A DNA stretch of 64,000 bases, from the NCBI RefSeq assembly GCF_026627255.1, contig NZ_JAPNLM010000001.1, forward strand, positions 186,001-250,000, written 5' to 3'. Below are positions 44,848 through 56,334 of the stretch, in pieces. Under the pieces are notes generated by a model, which searched no databases, was not told the DNA's origin, and saw nothing but the letters and a program-made list of their open reading frames with translations. How positions within the stretch are numbered: the first letter of the stretch is position 1; every line of letters begins with the position of its first letter. The position numbers and the translations under genes are program-made. The DNA is from Streptomyces antarcticus (GTDB lineage Bacteria > Actinomycetota > Actinomycetes > Streptomycetales > Streptomycetaceae).

Positions 44848-46404
44848 ATGACGAACCCCGCCGCCACGGCGCGACGCGCCGGCCGTCGCGAATGGACCGC
44901 CTTCACCGTCCTGTTGCTGCCGCTCCTCCTGGTCTCGATGGACGTCTCCGTCCTCTACTTCGCCATCCCCGCCATCACCCGTGAGCTCGACCCGAGCGCC
45001 GCCCAACAGCTCTGGATCTTCGACAGCTACGCCTTCGCCCTCTCCGGCCTGCTGATCACCATGGGCTCGCTCGGCGACCGGATCGGCCGCCGCAAGCTGC
45101 TGCTGATCGGCGCGGCCGCCTTCGGCCTCGCCTCCGTCGGCGCGGCGTACTCCACCAGCGCCGAGATGCTGATCACGGCCCGCGTCCTGCTCGGCGTCGG
45201 CGGCGCGACCCTGATGCCCTCCACGCTGGCCCTCGTACGCAACCTCTTCCCGGACGCCGGTCAGCGCGCCCGCGCCGTCGCCATCTGGTCCGGGGCCATG
45301 GTCGGCGGCGTCGCCCTCGGCTCGGTCATGAGCGGGGTGATGCTGAACCACTTCCACTGGGGCTCCGTCTTCCTCGTCAACGTGCCCGCGATGCTGCTCC
45401 TGCTGGTCCTGGTCCCCGTACTGGTCCCGGAGTTCAGGGATCCGGCCCCCGGCCGCACGGACCTGCTGAGCATCCCGCTGTCGATGGCCGCCGTCCTGCC
45501 GGTCGTCTACGGGCTCAAGGAGATCGCCGCCGAGGGCCCCGGGGCGCTCTCCTCGGGCAGCGTCGCCGTCGGCCTGGCCTTCGGGTACGCCTTCGTCCGC
45601 CGCCAGCGCGGCCGTGACGACGCCCTGGTCAGCCGGGACCTGTTCCGCCACCGCGGTTTCGGCGCGGGCATCGGCCTGAATACCGTCGCCTCCTTCGCCA
45701 TGTTGGGCTCGGCCTACTTCACCACCCAGTACCTCCAGTCCGTGCTCGGCATGGGCACCCTGGAAGCCGCCCTGTGGAGCCTCGCCCCCTCGGTCGTCAT
45801 CGGCGCCGCGGCCCCCGCCTCCGCCGCCCTGGCCCAGAAGGTGGACCGGGCCTACGTCATCGCCGGCGGATTCGCCCTCGCCGCGGCCGGCTTCGCCCTG
45901 GTCGCCCTGGTGGACACCGACGCGCTGTGGCTGCTGCTCACCGGGGCCGGCGTCCTCGCCTCCGGGATCGTCACCGTGATGTCCCTGGTCTCCGACATGG
46001 CCCTCGCCGCGGCTCCCGCCGAGAAGGCGGGCTCCGCGGCCTCCCTGCTGGAGACCGGCGCCGAGTTCGGCGGCGCCCTCGGCATGGCGGTGCTGGGCAG
46101 CATCGGCACCGCGGTCTACCGCGGCGACCTCGCGGACTCCGGGCCCGCCGTACGGGAAACCCTCGGCGGGGCCGTGGCCGCGGCCGAGCAGCTCGGCGGG
46201 GACGCGGGGACCCGGCTGCTGGGCACGGCCCGCGAGGCCTTCGTCCACGGAATGCAGTACGCGGCCTGGGGCGGCGCGCTGCTGCTGCTCGGGGCCGCGC
46301 TGCTCGCCGCGGTCCTGCTGCGGGACGCGGGCACCCCCGCCCCGCCCGCGGCGGAGCCGGCCGGGGCTCCCGGAGCCCCCGCGCCCGGGGGAACGTACAA
46401 CTGA
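44848..46404 (+). CDS. MFS drug exporter, DHA2 (14-TM) type
   Basis: 518-residue inner-membrane efflux protein of the QacA/EmrB-like DHA2 family, driven by the proton gradient. Motif D1-like LLVSMDVSVLYFAIPAI in TM1, motif A GSLGDRIGRRKLLL, and motif C-like GAMVGGVALGSVMSGV in TM5 are visible; about 14 membrane segments. The Ala/Pro-rich C-terminus is cytoplasmic. Start ATG at 44848 (three codons inside a longer TTG frame). Repressed, by inference, by the divergent TetR. SMVQ-like quaternary-ammonium exporters are its nearest relatives in pattern. Confidence 0.92.
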   Translation: MTNPAATARRAGRREWTAFTVLLLPLLLVSMDVSVLYFAIPAITRELDPSAAQQLWIFDSYAFALSGLLITMGSLGDRIGRRKLLLIGAAAFGLASVGAAYSTSAEMLITARVLLGVGGATLMPSTLALVRNLFPDAGQRARAVAIWSGAMVGGVALGSVMSGVMLNHFHWGSVFLVNVPAMLLLLVLVPVLVPEFRDPAPGRTDLLSIPLSMAAVLPVVYGLKEIAAEGPGALSSGSVAVGLAFGYAFVRRQRGRDDALVSRDLFRHRGFGAGIGLNTVASFAMLGSAYFTTQYLQSVLGMGTLEAALWSLAPSVVIGAAAPASAALAQKVDRAYVIAGGFALAAAGFALVALVDTDALWLLLTGAGVLASGIVTVMSLVSDMALAAAPAEKAGSAASLLETGAEFGGALGMAVLGSIGTAVYRGDLADSGPAVRETLGGAVAAAEQLGGDAGTRLLGTAREAFVHGMQYAAWGGALLLLGAALLAAVLLRDAGTPAPPAAEPAGAPGAPAPGGTYN

Positions 46405-46430
46405 ACGGGGCGGCCCCGGCGGCGGAACGC

Positions 46431-46462
46431 GGAAGGGCCCGGGGTCTCCCCCGGGCCCTTCC
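46431..46462. terminator. Bidirectional terminator between the MFS gene and serA
   Basis: Perfect 14-bp stem GGAAGGGCCCGGGG / CCCCGGGCCCTTCC with a TCTC loop, in the gap between two convergent genes. Confidence 0.8.
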
Positions 46463-46484
46463 GCCGCTCAGCGGGTGGGCGCGA

Positions 46485-48074
46485 TCAGCCGAGGCTGACC
46501 GTGCGCGCCGAGGCGGCGCCGATCTCGGCGGAGATGTCCGCGAGGACGTTCACCGGGACCTCGGCGTCGACGGTGAGGACGACGAGCGCCTCGCCGCCCT
46601 CCTCGGCGCGGGCGACCTGCATGCCCGCGATGTTCAGGCCGGCCTCGCCGAGGATGCGGCCGACGGTGCCGACCACGCCCGGGCGGTCGGTGTAGCGCAG
46701 CACGACCATGAAGTCGGCCAGCGCCAGGTCCACGTCGTACTCGCCGATGCCGACGATCTTCTGGAGGTGCTTCGGGCCCGCGAGCGTGCCGGAGACCGAG
46801 ACCTCCGAGCCGTCCGACAGGGTGCCGCGGACGGTCACCACGTTGCGGTGGTCCGGGGACTCCGAGCTGGTCGTCAGCCGGACCTCGACGCCGCGCTCCT
46901 GCGCGAACAGCGGGGCGTTGACGTAGGAGACCGTCTCGTCGACGACGTCCTCGAACACGCCCTTGAGCGCGGAGAGTTCGAGCACCTTGACGTCGTGCTG
47001 GGTGATCTCGCCGCAGACCTCGACGTCGAGGCGGACCGCGACCTCGCCCGCCAGGGCGGTGAAGATGCGGCCGAGCTTCTCGGCGAGGGGCAGGCCCGGA
47101 CGGACGTCCTCGGCGATGACGCCGCCCTGGACGTTGACCGCGTCCGGTACCAGCTCGCCGGCGAGCGCGAGGCGCACCGACTTGGCGACCGAGACGCCGG
47201 CCTTCTCCTGGGCCTCGTCCGTGGACGCGCCGAGGTGCGGGGTACAGACGACCTGGTCGAGCTCGAAGAGCGGGGAGTCCGTACAGGGCTCCTTCGCGTA
47301 CACGTCGAGACCGGCGCCGGCGACGCGACCCTCCTTGATGGCCGTGTACAGCGCGGCCTCGTCGACGATCCCGCCGCGGGCGGCGTTGACGATGCGGACG
47401 GACGGCTTCACCTTGTGCAGGGCCTCGTCCCCGATGAGACCGAGGGTCTCGGGGGTCTTCGGCAGGTGCACGGTGATGAAGTCGGCGACCTCCAGGAGCT
47501 CGTCCAGCGTGAGCATCTTGACGCCCATCTGGGCGGCGCGCGCGGGCTGTACGTAGGGGTCGTACGCGACGATCTTCATGCCGAAGGCCGACATGCGCTG
47601 GGCCACCAGGACGCCGATGCGGCCGAGGCCGACGACACCGAGGGTCTTCTCGCTCAGCTCGACGCCCGTGTACTTGTTCCGCTTCCACTCACCGTTCTTG
47701 AGCGCGGTGTTGGCCTGCGGGATGTTGCGCGCGGTGGCGACGAGCAGGCCGCAGGCCAGCTCGGCGGCGGTCACGATGTTGGAGGTCGGGGCGTTGACGA
47801 CCATCACGCCGGCCTTGGTGGCGGCGGAGACGTCGACGTTGTCCAGACCGACACCGGCGCGGGCGACGACCCTCAGCTTCTTCGCCGCGGCGATGGCCTC
47901 GGCGTCGACCTTGGTCGCGGAGCGGACGAGGATCGCGTCGGCGTCGACGATCGCGGGCAGCAGCTGAGCGCGGTCCGCGCCGTTGACGTGCCGGATCTCG
48001 AAGTCCGGACCGAGTGCGTCCACCGTTGCGGGCGACAGCTCTTCGGCGATGAGTACGACAGGTTTCGAGCTCAC
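46485..48074 (-). CDS. serA: D-3-phosphoglycerate dehydrogenase
   Basis: 529-residue first enzyme of serine synthesis, of the long type I form with an intervening domain and a C-terminal ACT domain (VVLRYTDRPGVVGTVGRILG ... LNIAGMQVARAEEGGEALVV) through which serine inhibits. The NAD-binding motif is VGLGRIGVLVAQRM; catalytic Arg, Glu and His appear in VNAARGGIVDEAAL, KEPCTDSPLFELD and TPHLGASTDEAQ. Start at the GTG 48074 (SSKPVVLIAEE); upstream codons are shadow. A hairpin separates it from the ilvC end, so it probably has its own promoter in the 282-bp gap. Confidence 0.96.
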   Translation of the reverse strand: MSSKPVVLIAEELSPATVDALGPDFEIRHVNGADRAQLLPAIVDADAILVRSATKVDAEAIAAAKKLRVVARAGVGLDNVDVSAATKAGVMVVNAPTSNIVTAAELACGLLVATARNIPQANTALKNGEWKRNKYTGVELSEKTLGVVGLGRIGVLVAQRMSAFGMKIVAYDPYVQPARAAQMGVKMLTLDELLEVADFITVHLPKTPETLGLIGDEALHKVKPSVRIVNAARGGIVDEAALYTAIKEGRVAGAGLDVYAKEPCTDSPLFELDQVVCTPHLGASTDEAQEKAGVSVAKSVRLALAGELVPDAVNVQGGVIAEDVRPGLPLAEKLGRIFTALAGEVAVRLDVEVCGEITQHDVKVLELSALKGVFEDVVDETVSYVNAPLFAQERGVEVRLTTSSESPDHRNVVTVRGTLSDGSEVSVSGTLAGPKHLQKIVGIGEYDVDLALADFMVVLRYTDRPGVVGTVGRILGEAGLNIAGMQVARAEEGGEALVVLTVDAEVPVNVLADISAEIGAASARTVSLG

Positions 48075-48312
48075 GTGGGTCCTCACAAGTCCAGTGCGGA
48101 CGGCCGTCCCGACGGCCGCAGGCGTGGAGGGGGTAGCCGCGTGGAAGACGCACGACACTGTGGGCCTGACGCGTATGTGTTGAGCAGTGTAGTGGCGTTG
48201 GCGGCCCGGATTTCCGCCTGTACGGAAGGATCACCCGTCCGTGGTTGGCCGGGGTGGACAAGCCGCCCTCGGGAAGGCCGCCGTTCCGGCGGTCCCGGCC
48301 GTCCGGTGGTGC

Positions 48313-48349
48313 GCGGCGGGGCCGGGACGCACCGTCCCGGCCCCGCCGC
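48313..48349 (-). terminator. Terminator of the ilvBNC operon
   Basis: Perfect 17-bp stem (GCGGCGGGGCCGGGACG and its complement) with a CAC loop, 7 nt past the ilvC stop codon. Confidence 0.8.
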
Positions 48350-48356
48350 CGCGAGA

Positions 48357-49535
<1,179 letters not shown>

Positions 49536-50060
49536 TCAGGCGCTGCGGTCGAGCGCGCGCAGGCTGCGGTCCGTGATGGACCGGCCGCCGCGCCCTATGG
49601 CGATGGTGCCGGACTGCACGAGCTCCTTGATGCCGAAGGGCTCCAGCATCTTGAGCATCGCGCCGAGCTTGTCGGTGCCGCCGGTGGCCTCGATGGTGAC
49701 GGCCTCCGGGGAGACGTCGACCGTCTTGGCGCGGAACAGCTGGACGATCTCGACGATCTGCGAGCGGGTTTCATTGTCGGCGCGGACCTTCACCAGGACG
49801 AGTTCGCGCTCGATGGCGTTGTGCGGCTCCAGCTCGACGATCTTGAGCACGTTGACCAGCTTGTTGAGCTGCTTGGTCACCTGCTCGAGGGGGAGGTCCT
49901 CGACATTCACGACGATGGTGATGCGGGAGATGTCGGGGTGCTCGGTGACACCGACCGCGAGGGAGTCGATGTTGAACCCGCGGCGGGAGAACAGCGCGGC
50001 GATCCGGGCGAGGATGCCGGGCGTGTTCTCGACCAGGACGGAGAGCGTGTGCTTGGACAT
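49536..50060 (-). CDS. ilvN: Acetolactate synthase small (regulatory) subunit
   Basis: 174-residue regulatory subunit of acetohydroxyacid synthase. The N-terminal ACT domain (HTLSVLVENTPGILARIAALF ... RGFNIDSLAVG) binds valine and passes feedback inhibition to IlvB; the second half is the standard C-terminal domain (LGAMLKMLEPFGIKELVQSG, AIGRGGRSITDRS). Length is normal. Starts 22 nt after the ilvB stop codon and is co-transcribed with it, so it is governed by the same leader/attenuator. Confidence 0.96.
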   Translation of the reverse strand: MSKHTLSVLVENTPGILARIAALFSRRGFNIDSLAVGVTEHPDISRITIVVNVEDLPLEQVTKQLNKLVNVLKIVELEPHNAIERELVLVKVRADNETRSQIVEIVQLFRAKTVDVSPEAVTIEATGGTDKLGAMLKMLEPFGIKELVQSGTIAIGRGGRSITDRSLRALDRSA

Positions 50061-50082
50061 GTGAGTCGTTCTCTCTCTCGGC

Positions 50083-51969
50083 TCAGTCGTCTTCGTTGTC
50101 GCCGAAGTCGGGACGGACGCCCCGCGCCGCCATGACCTCGTCGTTGGAGGTGCCGGCGGCGACCATCGGCCACACCATGGCGTCCTCGTGGACGATGAAG
50201 TCGATCACGACCGGGCGGTCGTTGATCGCGTTGGCCTCGGCGATGACCTTGTCCAGGTCGGCCGGGTCCTCGCAGCGCAGCGCCACGCAGCCCATCGCCT
50301 CGGACAGCTTGACGAAGTCCGGGACGCGGGTGCCCTTGCGGGGGGCGGCGGACTCGCCGAGCTGGGAGCCGGCGGCGGCGTGGCCGGTCTCCTCGCCGTG
50401 CAGCACCGTGTTGGAGTAGCGCTGGTTGTAGAAGAGGGTCTGCCACTGGCGGACCATGCCCAGTGCGCCGTTGTTGATGATCGCGACCTTGATCGGGATG
50501 TTGTTCAGCGCGCAGGTGGCCAGTTCCTGATTGGTCATCTGGAAGCAGCCGTCGCCGTCGATCGCCCAGACGGTGCGGTCGGGCATGCCGACCTTCGCAC
50601 CCATGGCGGCCGGGACCGCGTAGCCCATGGTTCCGGCGCCGCCGGAGTTCAGCCAGGTGCGCGGCTCCTCGTACTGGACGAAGTGCGCGGCCCACATCTG
50701 GTGCTGGCCGACGCCCGCCGTGAAGACGGTGCCCTTCGGGGCGAGCGCGCCGATCCGCTCGATGACCTGCTGGGGGGAGAGCATCCCGTCCTCGGGCAGG
50801 TCGTAGCCCAGCGGGTACGTGTCCCGCCAGCGGCTGAGGTCCTTCCACCAGGCGCTGTAGTCACCGGCGTTGCCGTCGGTGTGCTCGGCCTGGACGGCCT
50901 GGACCAGATCGGCGATGACCTCGCGGGCGTCGCCGACGATCGGGACGTCGACGGCGCGGTTCTTGCCGATCTCGGCCGGGTCGATGTCCGCGTGGATGAT
51001 CTTGGCGAGGGGGGCGAAGCTGTCGAGCTTGCCGGTGACGCGGTCGTCGAAGCGGGTGCCCAGCGCGATGAGCAGGTCCGCCTTCTGGAGCGCGGTGACG
51101 GCGGTGACCGCGCCGTGCATGCCGGGCATCCCGACGTGCAGCGGGTGGCTGTCGGGGAAGGCGCCCAGGGCCATCAGGGTGGTGGTGACCGGGACCCCGG
51201 TCAGCTCGGCGAGGACCTTCAGCTCGGCGCTCGCGCCGGCCTTCATGATGCCGCCGCCGACGTACAGGACCGGGCGCTTGGCCTGGCAGATGAGCTTGGC
51301 GGCCTCGCGGATCTGCTTGGCGTGCGGCTTGGTGACCGGCCGGTAGCCCGGGAGGTCCTGCGCGGGCGGCCACGAGAAGGTGGTCTTCGCCTGGAGGGCG
51401 TCCTTGGCGATGTCGACGAGGACCGGGCCGGGGCGGCCGGTGGCGGCGATGTGGAAGGCCTCCGCGATGGTCCGCGAGATGTCCGCGGCCCGGGTGACCA
51501 GGAAGTTGTGCTTGGTGATCGGCATGGTGATGCCGACGATGTCCGCCTCCTGGAAGGCGTCGGTGCCGATCGCCTTGGAGGCGACCTGACCGGTGATCGC
51601 GACCAGCGGGACGGAGTCCATGTGCGCGTCGGCGATCGGGGTGACCAGGTTGGTGGCGCCCGGGCCGGACGTGGCCATACAGACGCCGACCTTGCCGGTG
51701 GCCTGCGCGTAGCCGGTGGCGGCGTGGCCCGCGCCCTGCTCGTGGCGGACCAGGATGTGGCGGACCTTCTCGGAGTCCATCATCGGGTCGTACGCGGGGA
51801 GGATGCAGCCGCCCGGAATACCGAAGACGGTGTCGCACCCCACCTCTTCGAGAGAGCGGATGAGGGCCTGCGCACCCGTGACGTGCTCAACTGCGGCGGA
51901 CTGGTGTCCGCCGGAACGGGGCCGCGGCTGCGGATGGTGGGCCCCGGTGGCCTGCTCGGTCATCGGCAT
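50083..51969 (-). CDS. ilvB: Acetolactate synthase large (catalytic) subunit
   Basis: 628-residue ThDP- and FAD-dependent enzyme making acetolactate and acetohydroxybutyrate. The N-terminal pyrimidine-binding domain carries the catalytic Glu in [15 protein letters not shown], and the ThDP/Mg motif is [20 protein letters not shown]. An N-terminal extension of about 40 residues before [15 protein letters not shown] is usual in actinobacteria. I place the start at 51969 ([10 protein letters not shown]); the second ATG, six nt downstream, is equally possible. Expression is set by the leader peptide at 52098-52139. Confidence 0.95.
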   Translation of the reverse strand: MPMTEQATGAHHPQPRPRSGGHQSAAVEHVTGAQALIRSLEEVGCDTVFGIPGGCILPAYDPMMDSEKVRHILVRHEQGAGHAATGYAQATGKVGVCMATSGPGATNLVTPIADAHMDSVPLVAITGQVASKAIGTDAFQEADIVGITMPITKHNFLVTRAADISRTIAEAFHIAATGRPGPVLVDIAKDALQAKTTFSWPPAQDLPGYRPVTKPHAKQIREAAKLICQAKRPVLYVGGGIMKAGASAELKVLAELTGVPVTTTLMALGAFPDSHPLHVGMPGMHGAVTAVTALQKADLLIALGTRFDDRVTGKLDSFAPLAKIIHADIDPAEIGKNRAVDVPIVGDAREVIADLVQAVQAEHTDGNAGDYSAWWKDLSRWRDTYPLGYDLPEDGMLSPQQVIERIGALAPKGTVFTAGVGQHQMWAAHFVQYEEPRTWLNSGGAGTMGYAVPAAMGAKVGMPDRTVWAIDGDGCFQMTNQELATCALNNIPIKVAIINNGALGMVRQWQTLFYNQRYSNTVLHGEETGHAAAGSQLGESAAPRKGTRVPDFVKLSEAMGCVALRCEDPADLDKVIAEANAINDRPVVIDFIVHEDAMVWPMVAAGTSNDEVMAARGVRPDFGDNEDD

Positions 51970-52022
51970 TCTCTTCTCGAAGCTGAGGGTTTTACGAGGA
52001 TTCGACTCTGTGCCAGTGCAAC

Positions 52023-52056
52023 AAAAAACCCCTCGTGCCGGGAGGCAGGCGAGGGG
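52023..52056 (-). terminator. Attenuator terminator upstream of ilvB
   Basis: On the minus strand CCCCTCG and CGAGGGG pair around a structured loop (GCCTGCC/GGCA inside) and are followed by six T residues, 54 nt before the ilvB start. Confidence 0.88.
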
Positions 52057-52097
52057 AGCGCGTCGGGTGCGTTGAGCGGGGACATGCTGTCCCGGCT

Positions 52098-52139
52098 TCA
52101 GCCGACGCGCTTTCCAAGTACGAGAATTCGGGTGCGCAT
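52098..52139 (-). CDS. ilvB leader peptide (13 aa)
   Basis: Reads [13 protein letters not shown], with Ile, Leu, Val, Leu codons in a row at codons 5-8. The end of the frame (AGCGCGTCGG) is perfectly complementary to CCGACGCGCT, which lies right in front of the attenuator stem. Stalling at branched-chain codons should favour the antiterminator and ilvBNC expression. This is the known type of Streptomyces ilvB leader. Confidence 0.88.
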   Translation of the reverse strand: MRTRILVLGKRVG

Positions 52140-52172
52140 GACACTGACCCTCCCTCTGGCGGGAGGTGGATG

Positions 52173-55037
52173 TCAAGTAGGTGGGACGGGCGTCTCATTA
52201 TGTGAGCCTCTGTGGATGGCCATCGAACCCGCCGGCGAGCCTCCGGCCAAGGCGGGCTGCACCACCCCGCCCGGTACGGGGAACGTACCGCGCACGAGCG
52301 CGCGGCGCAGCCTGTACTCGTCGAGGGGGCCGGAAAAGGCCATCCCCTGGCCGTGCGTGCAGCCCATCGCGCGCAGGGCGGCAATCTGCTCGGGCAGGTC
52401 CACGCCCTCGGCCACCGACTGCATGCCCAGGTCGTTTGCGATGCGCAACAAGCCTGCGGTGATCTTGTGGAGGCGGGCGGATTCGGCCACTCCCTCCACC
52501 AGGCCCCGGTCCAGCTTGAGCATGTCCACCGGGAGTCGCCGCAGGGCGCTGATGGCCGCGTAGCCGCTGCCGAAGCCGTCGAGGGCGATGCCCACCCCCA
52601 TCCGGTTCAGGGCCGCCAGGCGGCGCTCCAGGTCGTCGAAGGGGACCCGGGGGTCGGAGACGGCCAGCTCCAGGACGAGGGACCCGGAGGGCAGTCCGTG
52701 CCGGGTCAGCAGGGCCTCGACGGAACCGAGCGGCATGGCCCGGTCCAGGAGCCGCTGGGCGGTCATCCGTACGGCCACCGGTACGCCGTGCCCGGCCCGG
52801 TGCCGGTCGGCAGCCTGTACGACGGCCTCCTCCAGCAGCCAGCGGCCCAGCTCGGCGGCCCGCGAGGCGTCCGGGCCGGCGGAGGCGGCGCCCTCGCTGT
52901 ACTCGGCCACGCGGAGGAACTCGGCCGGGGTGAAGAGGATCCCCTGGGCGGAACGCCAGCGGGCCTGGGCGGCCACGACCGAGACCTCGCCGGTGGCCAG
53001 CGAGACCACGGGCTGGTGCAGCAGGGCGAACTCGCCCTCGTGCAGCGCGGTCCGCAGCCGCCCCGCCAGCTCCGCCTTCCGGACGACCTCGGCCTGCATC
53101 TGCGGGGCGTACACCTCGACGCGGTTCTTGCCCCCCGCCTTGGCCCGGTACATCGCGAGATCCGCGTTGCGCATCAGGTCCGAAGGGGTGATGCCGGGGT
53201 CGGCGAAGGCCACGCCGATGCTGGCGGCGACCCGGACCTCGCTGCCGGCGATGCGGTACGGCTGGGAGAGGGTGGCGCGCAGCCGGTCGGCGATCTCGTG
53301 CGCCTGGTACTCGCGGGCGCTGTGGTCGCGGCTGCCGTCCCCCAGGATCAGCGCGGCGAACTCGTCCCCGCCGAGGCGGGCGGCGGTGTCCCCGGCCCGG
53401 ACGGAGTCCTGGAGCCTGCGCGCGGCCTCGATGAGCAGCTCGTCGCCGGCCTGGTGGCCGATGGTGTCGTTGACCGCCTTGAAACCGTCGAGGTCGATGA
53501 ACAGCACGGCGGTGCTGTGGTCGCCCGCGCGCCGTCCGGTCAGGGCCTGGCGGACGCGCCGGGTGAAAAGGGCCCGGTTGGGCAGGTCGGTCAGGGGGTC
53601 GTGCTCGGCGCTGTGCTGGAGCTGTGCCTGGAGCCGGACCCGCTCGGTGACGTCCCGGCTGTTGAGGATGAGGCCGCCTTGGTGACGGTTGACGGTGGAC
53701 TCGACGTTGAGCCACTCGCCGCCGCCGGACTTGAAGCGGCACTCGATGCGGGTGGTGGGCTCCTCGGCCGGCGGTGCGGCGAGGAAGCGGCGCACCTCGT
53801 GGACCACGCGGCCGAGGTCGTCCGGGTGGATCAGGGTGGCGAGCTCGGTGCCGACCAGTTCCTCGGCCTCGCGGCCGTAGACCCCGGCGGCGGCCGGGCT
53901 GACGTAGCGCAGGGTACCGGTGGGCGCGGCGATCATGATGACGTCGCTGGAGCCCTGGACCAGGGAGCGGAAGTGGTTCTCCTTCTGGGCCAGTTCCTGG
54001 GTCAGCGCGATGTTGTCGAGGAGCATGATCCCCTGGCGGATCACCAGGGCGAGGACGACGGTGCAGCCCGTGACGACGACGACCTTGTCGACGCTGCGGC
54101 TCTCCATCACGTTGTAGAGGATGCCGAGCGTGCAGATTGCGGCGGCGAGGTACGGGATGAGCGCGGGCAGCGACCGGGCGATCGGGCGGCTGACGGGCCG
54201 CGTGCCCGGGGCCTCCGCGGGCTCGTGCGCGGCGCCGATCCGGCGGGCGCCCCACGGCGCGTAGGCGAGCAGCAGGGAACCGGCGAACCATCCCGCGTCG
54301 AGGAGCTCGCCGGAGCTGTAGGTCTCCTTCAGCAGCGGCGACGTGAAGATGGCGTCGCACAGGACCGTGAGCGCGAGGGCCGCGATCGCCATGTTGACGG
54401 CGGAGCGGTTCGTCGCGGACCCCCGGAAGTGCAGGACGAGCACCATGGAGACGAGCGCGATGTCCAGGAGCGGATAGGCGAGTTCGAGGGCGGCGCCCGC
54501 CACGCTCTCGCCGCTGTGGGACCTGGCCGCCTTGGCGAGGGCCAGGCTCCACGACAGGATGAGCAGGGATCCGGCGATCAGCCAGGAGTCGAGGGCGAGG
54601 CAGAGCCAGCCGGCCCGGGTGACCGGGCGCTTGGCGAGTACGAGGAGTCCGACGATCGCCGGCGGGGCGAAGCAGAGGAAGAAGAACTGTGCCGGGGACG
54701 GGCTCGGCATGTCCTCGTGGATCACGACCTCGTACCAGCCCCAGATGCCGTTGCCGCAGGCGGACATCAGGGACGAGAGAGCAAAGAGCACCCAGGCGAG
54801 CCGGTCTCGGTTCGCATGGGTGCGCGCGTACAGGTAACAGGATCCGGCGGCGACGAGTGCCGCGGCGCTGAGGCCGAAGTCACCCATGATGTCAGCCAGT
54901 TCATCGCCGCCCCAGCCGAGGCCGGCACCGACGGCGTATCCGCCCCACACCACGGCCAGGAGCACCTGGACGGCTACTCCCCGGCCTCCGCCCGAGAGCG
55001 AGGGCCGGTTCAGGAGCGCCGCCCCCGGGGCACTCAC
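52173..55037 (-). CDS. cdgF: GGDEF-EAL cyclic-di-GMP protein with PAS and membrane domain (CdgF-like)
   Basis: 954 residues: about ten N-terminal membrane segments (residues 20-330), a PAS domain (about 345-465, [18 protein letters not shown] ... [13 protein letters not shown]), a GGDEF domain (about 500-660) and an EAL domain (about 665-930). The GGDEF motif (556-560) and the inhibitory RxxD site (RAGD, 547-550) are intact, so cyclic-di-GMP synthesis is likely. The EAL signature reads AAQARW (689-694) and the DDFG motif reads DGFG (820-823), so phosphodiesterase activity is doubtful. The GTG at 55037 is chosen for its GAGGGGGA site. Its end lies 34 nt before the ilvB leader. Confidence 0.9.
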   Translation of the reverse strand: MSAPGAALLNRPSLSGGGRGVAVQVLLAVVWGGYAVGAGLGWGGDELADIMGDFGLSAAALVAAGSCYLYARTHANRDRLAWVLFALSSLMSACGNGIWGWYEVVIHEDMPSPSPAQFFFLCFAPPAIVGLLVLAKRPVTRAGWLCLALDSWLIAGSLLILSWSLALAKAARSHSGESVAGAALELAYPLLDIALVSMVLVLHFRGSATNRSAVNMAIAALALTVLCDAIFTSPLLKETYSSGELLDAGWFAGSLLLAYAPWGARRIGAAHEPAEAPGTRPVSRPIARSLPALIPYLAAAICTLGILYNVMESRSVDKVVVVTGCTVVLALVIRQGIMLLDNIALTQELAQKENHFRSLVQGSSDVIMIAAPTGTLRYVSPAAAGVYGREAEELVGTELATLIHPDDLGRVVHEVRRFLAAPPAEEPTTRIECRFKSGGGEWLNVESTVNRHQGGLILNSRDVTERVRLQAQLQHSAEHDPLTDLPNRALFTRRVRQALTGRRAGDHSTAVLFIDLDGFKAVNDTIGHQAGDELLIEAARRLQDSVRAGDTAARLGGDEFAALILGDGSRDHSAREYQAHEIADRLRATLSQPYRIAGSEVRVAASIGVAFADPGITPSDLMRNADLAMYRAKAGGKNRVEVYAPQMQAEVVRKAELAGRLRTALHEGEFALLHQPVVSLATGEVSVVAAQARWRSAQGILFTPAEFLRVAEYSEGAASAGPDASRAAELGRWLLEEAVVQAADRHRAGHGVPVAVRMTAQRLLDRAMPLGSVEALLTRHGLPSGSLVLELAVSDPRVPFDDLERRLAALNRMGVGIALDGFGSGYAAISALRRLPVDMLKLDRGLVEGVAESARLHKITAGLLRIANDLGMQSVAEGVDLPEQIAALRAMGCTHGQGMAFSGPLDEYRLRRALVRGTFPVPGGVVQPALAGGSPAGSMAIHRGSHNETPVPPT

Positions 55038-55314
55038 CGGTCCCCCTCGCCTGCCGGCTTGGGGGCACCCCGTCGTCGCCTGCGGCGGCTCTGCCGCGTC
55101 GGATCCTTCGTCCATTGGCCGTACATCGCCCGTCGCCCCCCAAAGTGTCCGATCACTCCCCAGCGCCAGACGTTCGTGGCGCAGCCCCTTCTTCCGGACG
55201 ATACACCACTTTCGTCACTCAGGGACATAGATTCTCTACACTCCGTTACCACGTGGGGAGTTGGAGCCACGGAGCGCGTCCGCACGACTGCGGAGCGTCC
55301 GCACCGGACGCCGG

Positions 55315-56262
55315 TCACCCGGTGACGAGCACCGTGTGCTCCACGGGCTCTCCGGCGGCGAACCGGGTGAGCTGGCGGGCGAGCAGCCGCTTGGCCCGGG
55401 GTTCGAACGCCGAGCTGCTGCCGCCGACATGAGGAGTGATCAGGACATTCGGAGCATGCCAGAGAGGGTGGCCGGCGGGCAGCGGTTCCGGGTCGGTGAC
55501 GTCGAGCGCGGCGCGCAGCCGCCCCGACTCCACCTCCGCGAGGAGGGCCCCGGTGTCGACGACGGGACCGCGCGCCACGTTCACGAGCAGGGCGCCGTCC
55601 TTCATCCGGCTCAGGAACTCGGCGCCGGCCAGGCCCCTGGTGGCGTCGGTCAGCGGGGTCGTGAGGATCACCACGTCGGCCGCCGGGAGGAGTTGGGGGA
55701 GGTCGGCGAGGGCGTGCACGGGGCCGCGCGCCGTGGTGCGCGGCGTGCGGGCGACGCGCGCGACCGGCCCGCACTCGAAGGGCACGAGCCGGTCCTCGAC
55801 GGCCGAGCCGATCGATCCGTAGCCGACGATCAGGAAGGACTTGTCGGCGAGTGCCTCGTAGAACCCCGCGTGCCACTCCTCGCGGTCCTGGCCCCGGACC
55901 ATGCCGGGGATGCCGCGCAGGGAGGCGAGGGCCAGGGTGAGGGCGAGTTCGGCGGTGCTCGCGGTGTGTACCCCGGCGGCGTTGCACAGCCGTACGCCGG
56001 GGCGCAGGTCGCCGAGGCCGCCGAGGACGTGGTCGATGCCGGCGGTGAGGGTCTGGACGACCCGGACGGCGGGCATCGCGGCCAGCGGGCGCACGGTGGT
56101 CTCGGGGGACTTCATGTACGGGGTGACGTAGAAGACGCAGTCGGCCGGATCGGCCGGGAAGGCGTCCTCGCCGTCCCACCGGCGGTATCGGAAGGAGGCG
56201 GGCAGGCCCTCGATCTCCTCGGCGGGGAAGGGGAGCCAGACGTCCGCGGTCTTTGCAGTCAT
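55315..56262 (-). CDS. D-isomer-specific 2-hydroxyacid dehydrogenase
   Basis: 315-residue NAD(P)-dependent dehydrogenase, like those reducing glyoxylate, hydroxypyruvate or other 2-oxo acids. Nucleotide motif VGYGSIGSAVEDRL (residues 147-160); catalytic Arg231 (NVARGPVVD), Glu259 (DPEPLP) and His278 (TPHVGG) are all present. Substrate unassigned. The start ATG at 56262 fits the family; the very long upstream frame is a shadow of the aldo/keto reductase gene, which is divergent with 72 bp between starts. Confidence 0.9.
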   Translation of the reverse strand: MTAKTADVWLPFPAEEIEGLPASFRYRRWDGEDAFPADPADCVFYVTPYMKSPETTVRPLAAMPAVRVVQTLTAGIDHVLGGLGDLRPGVRLCNAAGVHTASTAELALTLALASLRGIPGMVRGQDREEWHAGFYEALADKSFLIVGYGSIGSAVEDRLVPFECGPVARVARTPRTTARGPVHALADLPQLLPAADVVILTTPLTDATRGLAGAEFLSRMKDGALLVNVARGPVVDTGALLAEVESGRLRAALDVTDPEPLPAGHPLWHAPNVLITPHVGGSSSAFEPRAKRLLARQLTRFAAGEPVEHTVLVTG

Positions 56263-56334
56263 GATCACGAGGCTATGCCAGGGCGGCCGGATCGAGCCGT
56301 TAGTTTGTTTCCGGACCGGGAGGGGGACGCAGGG

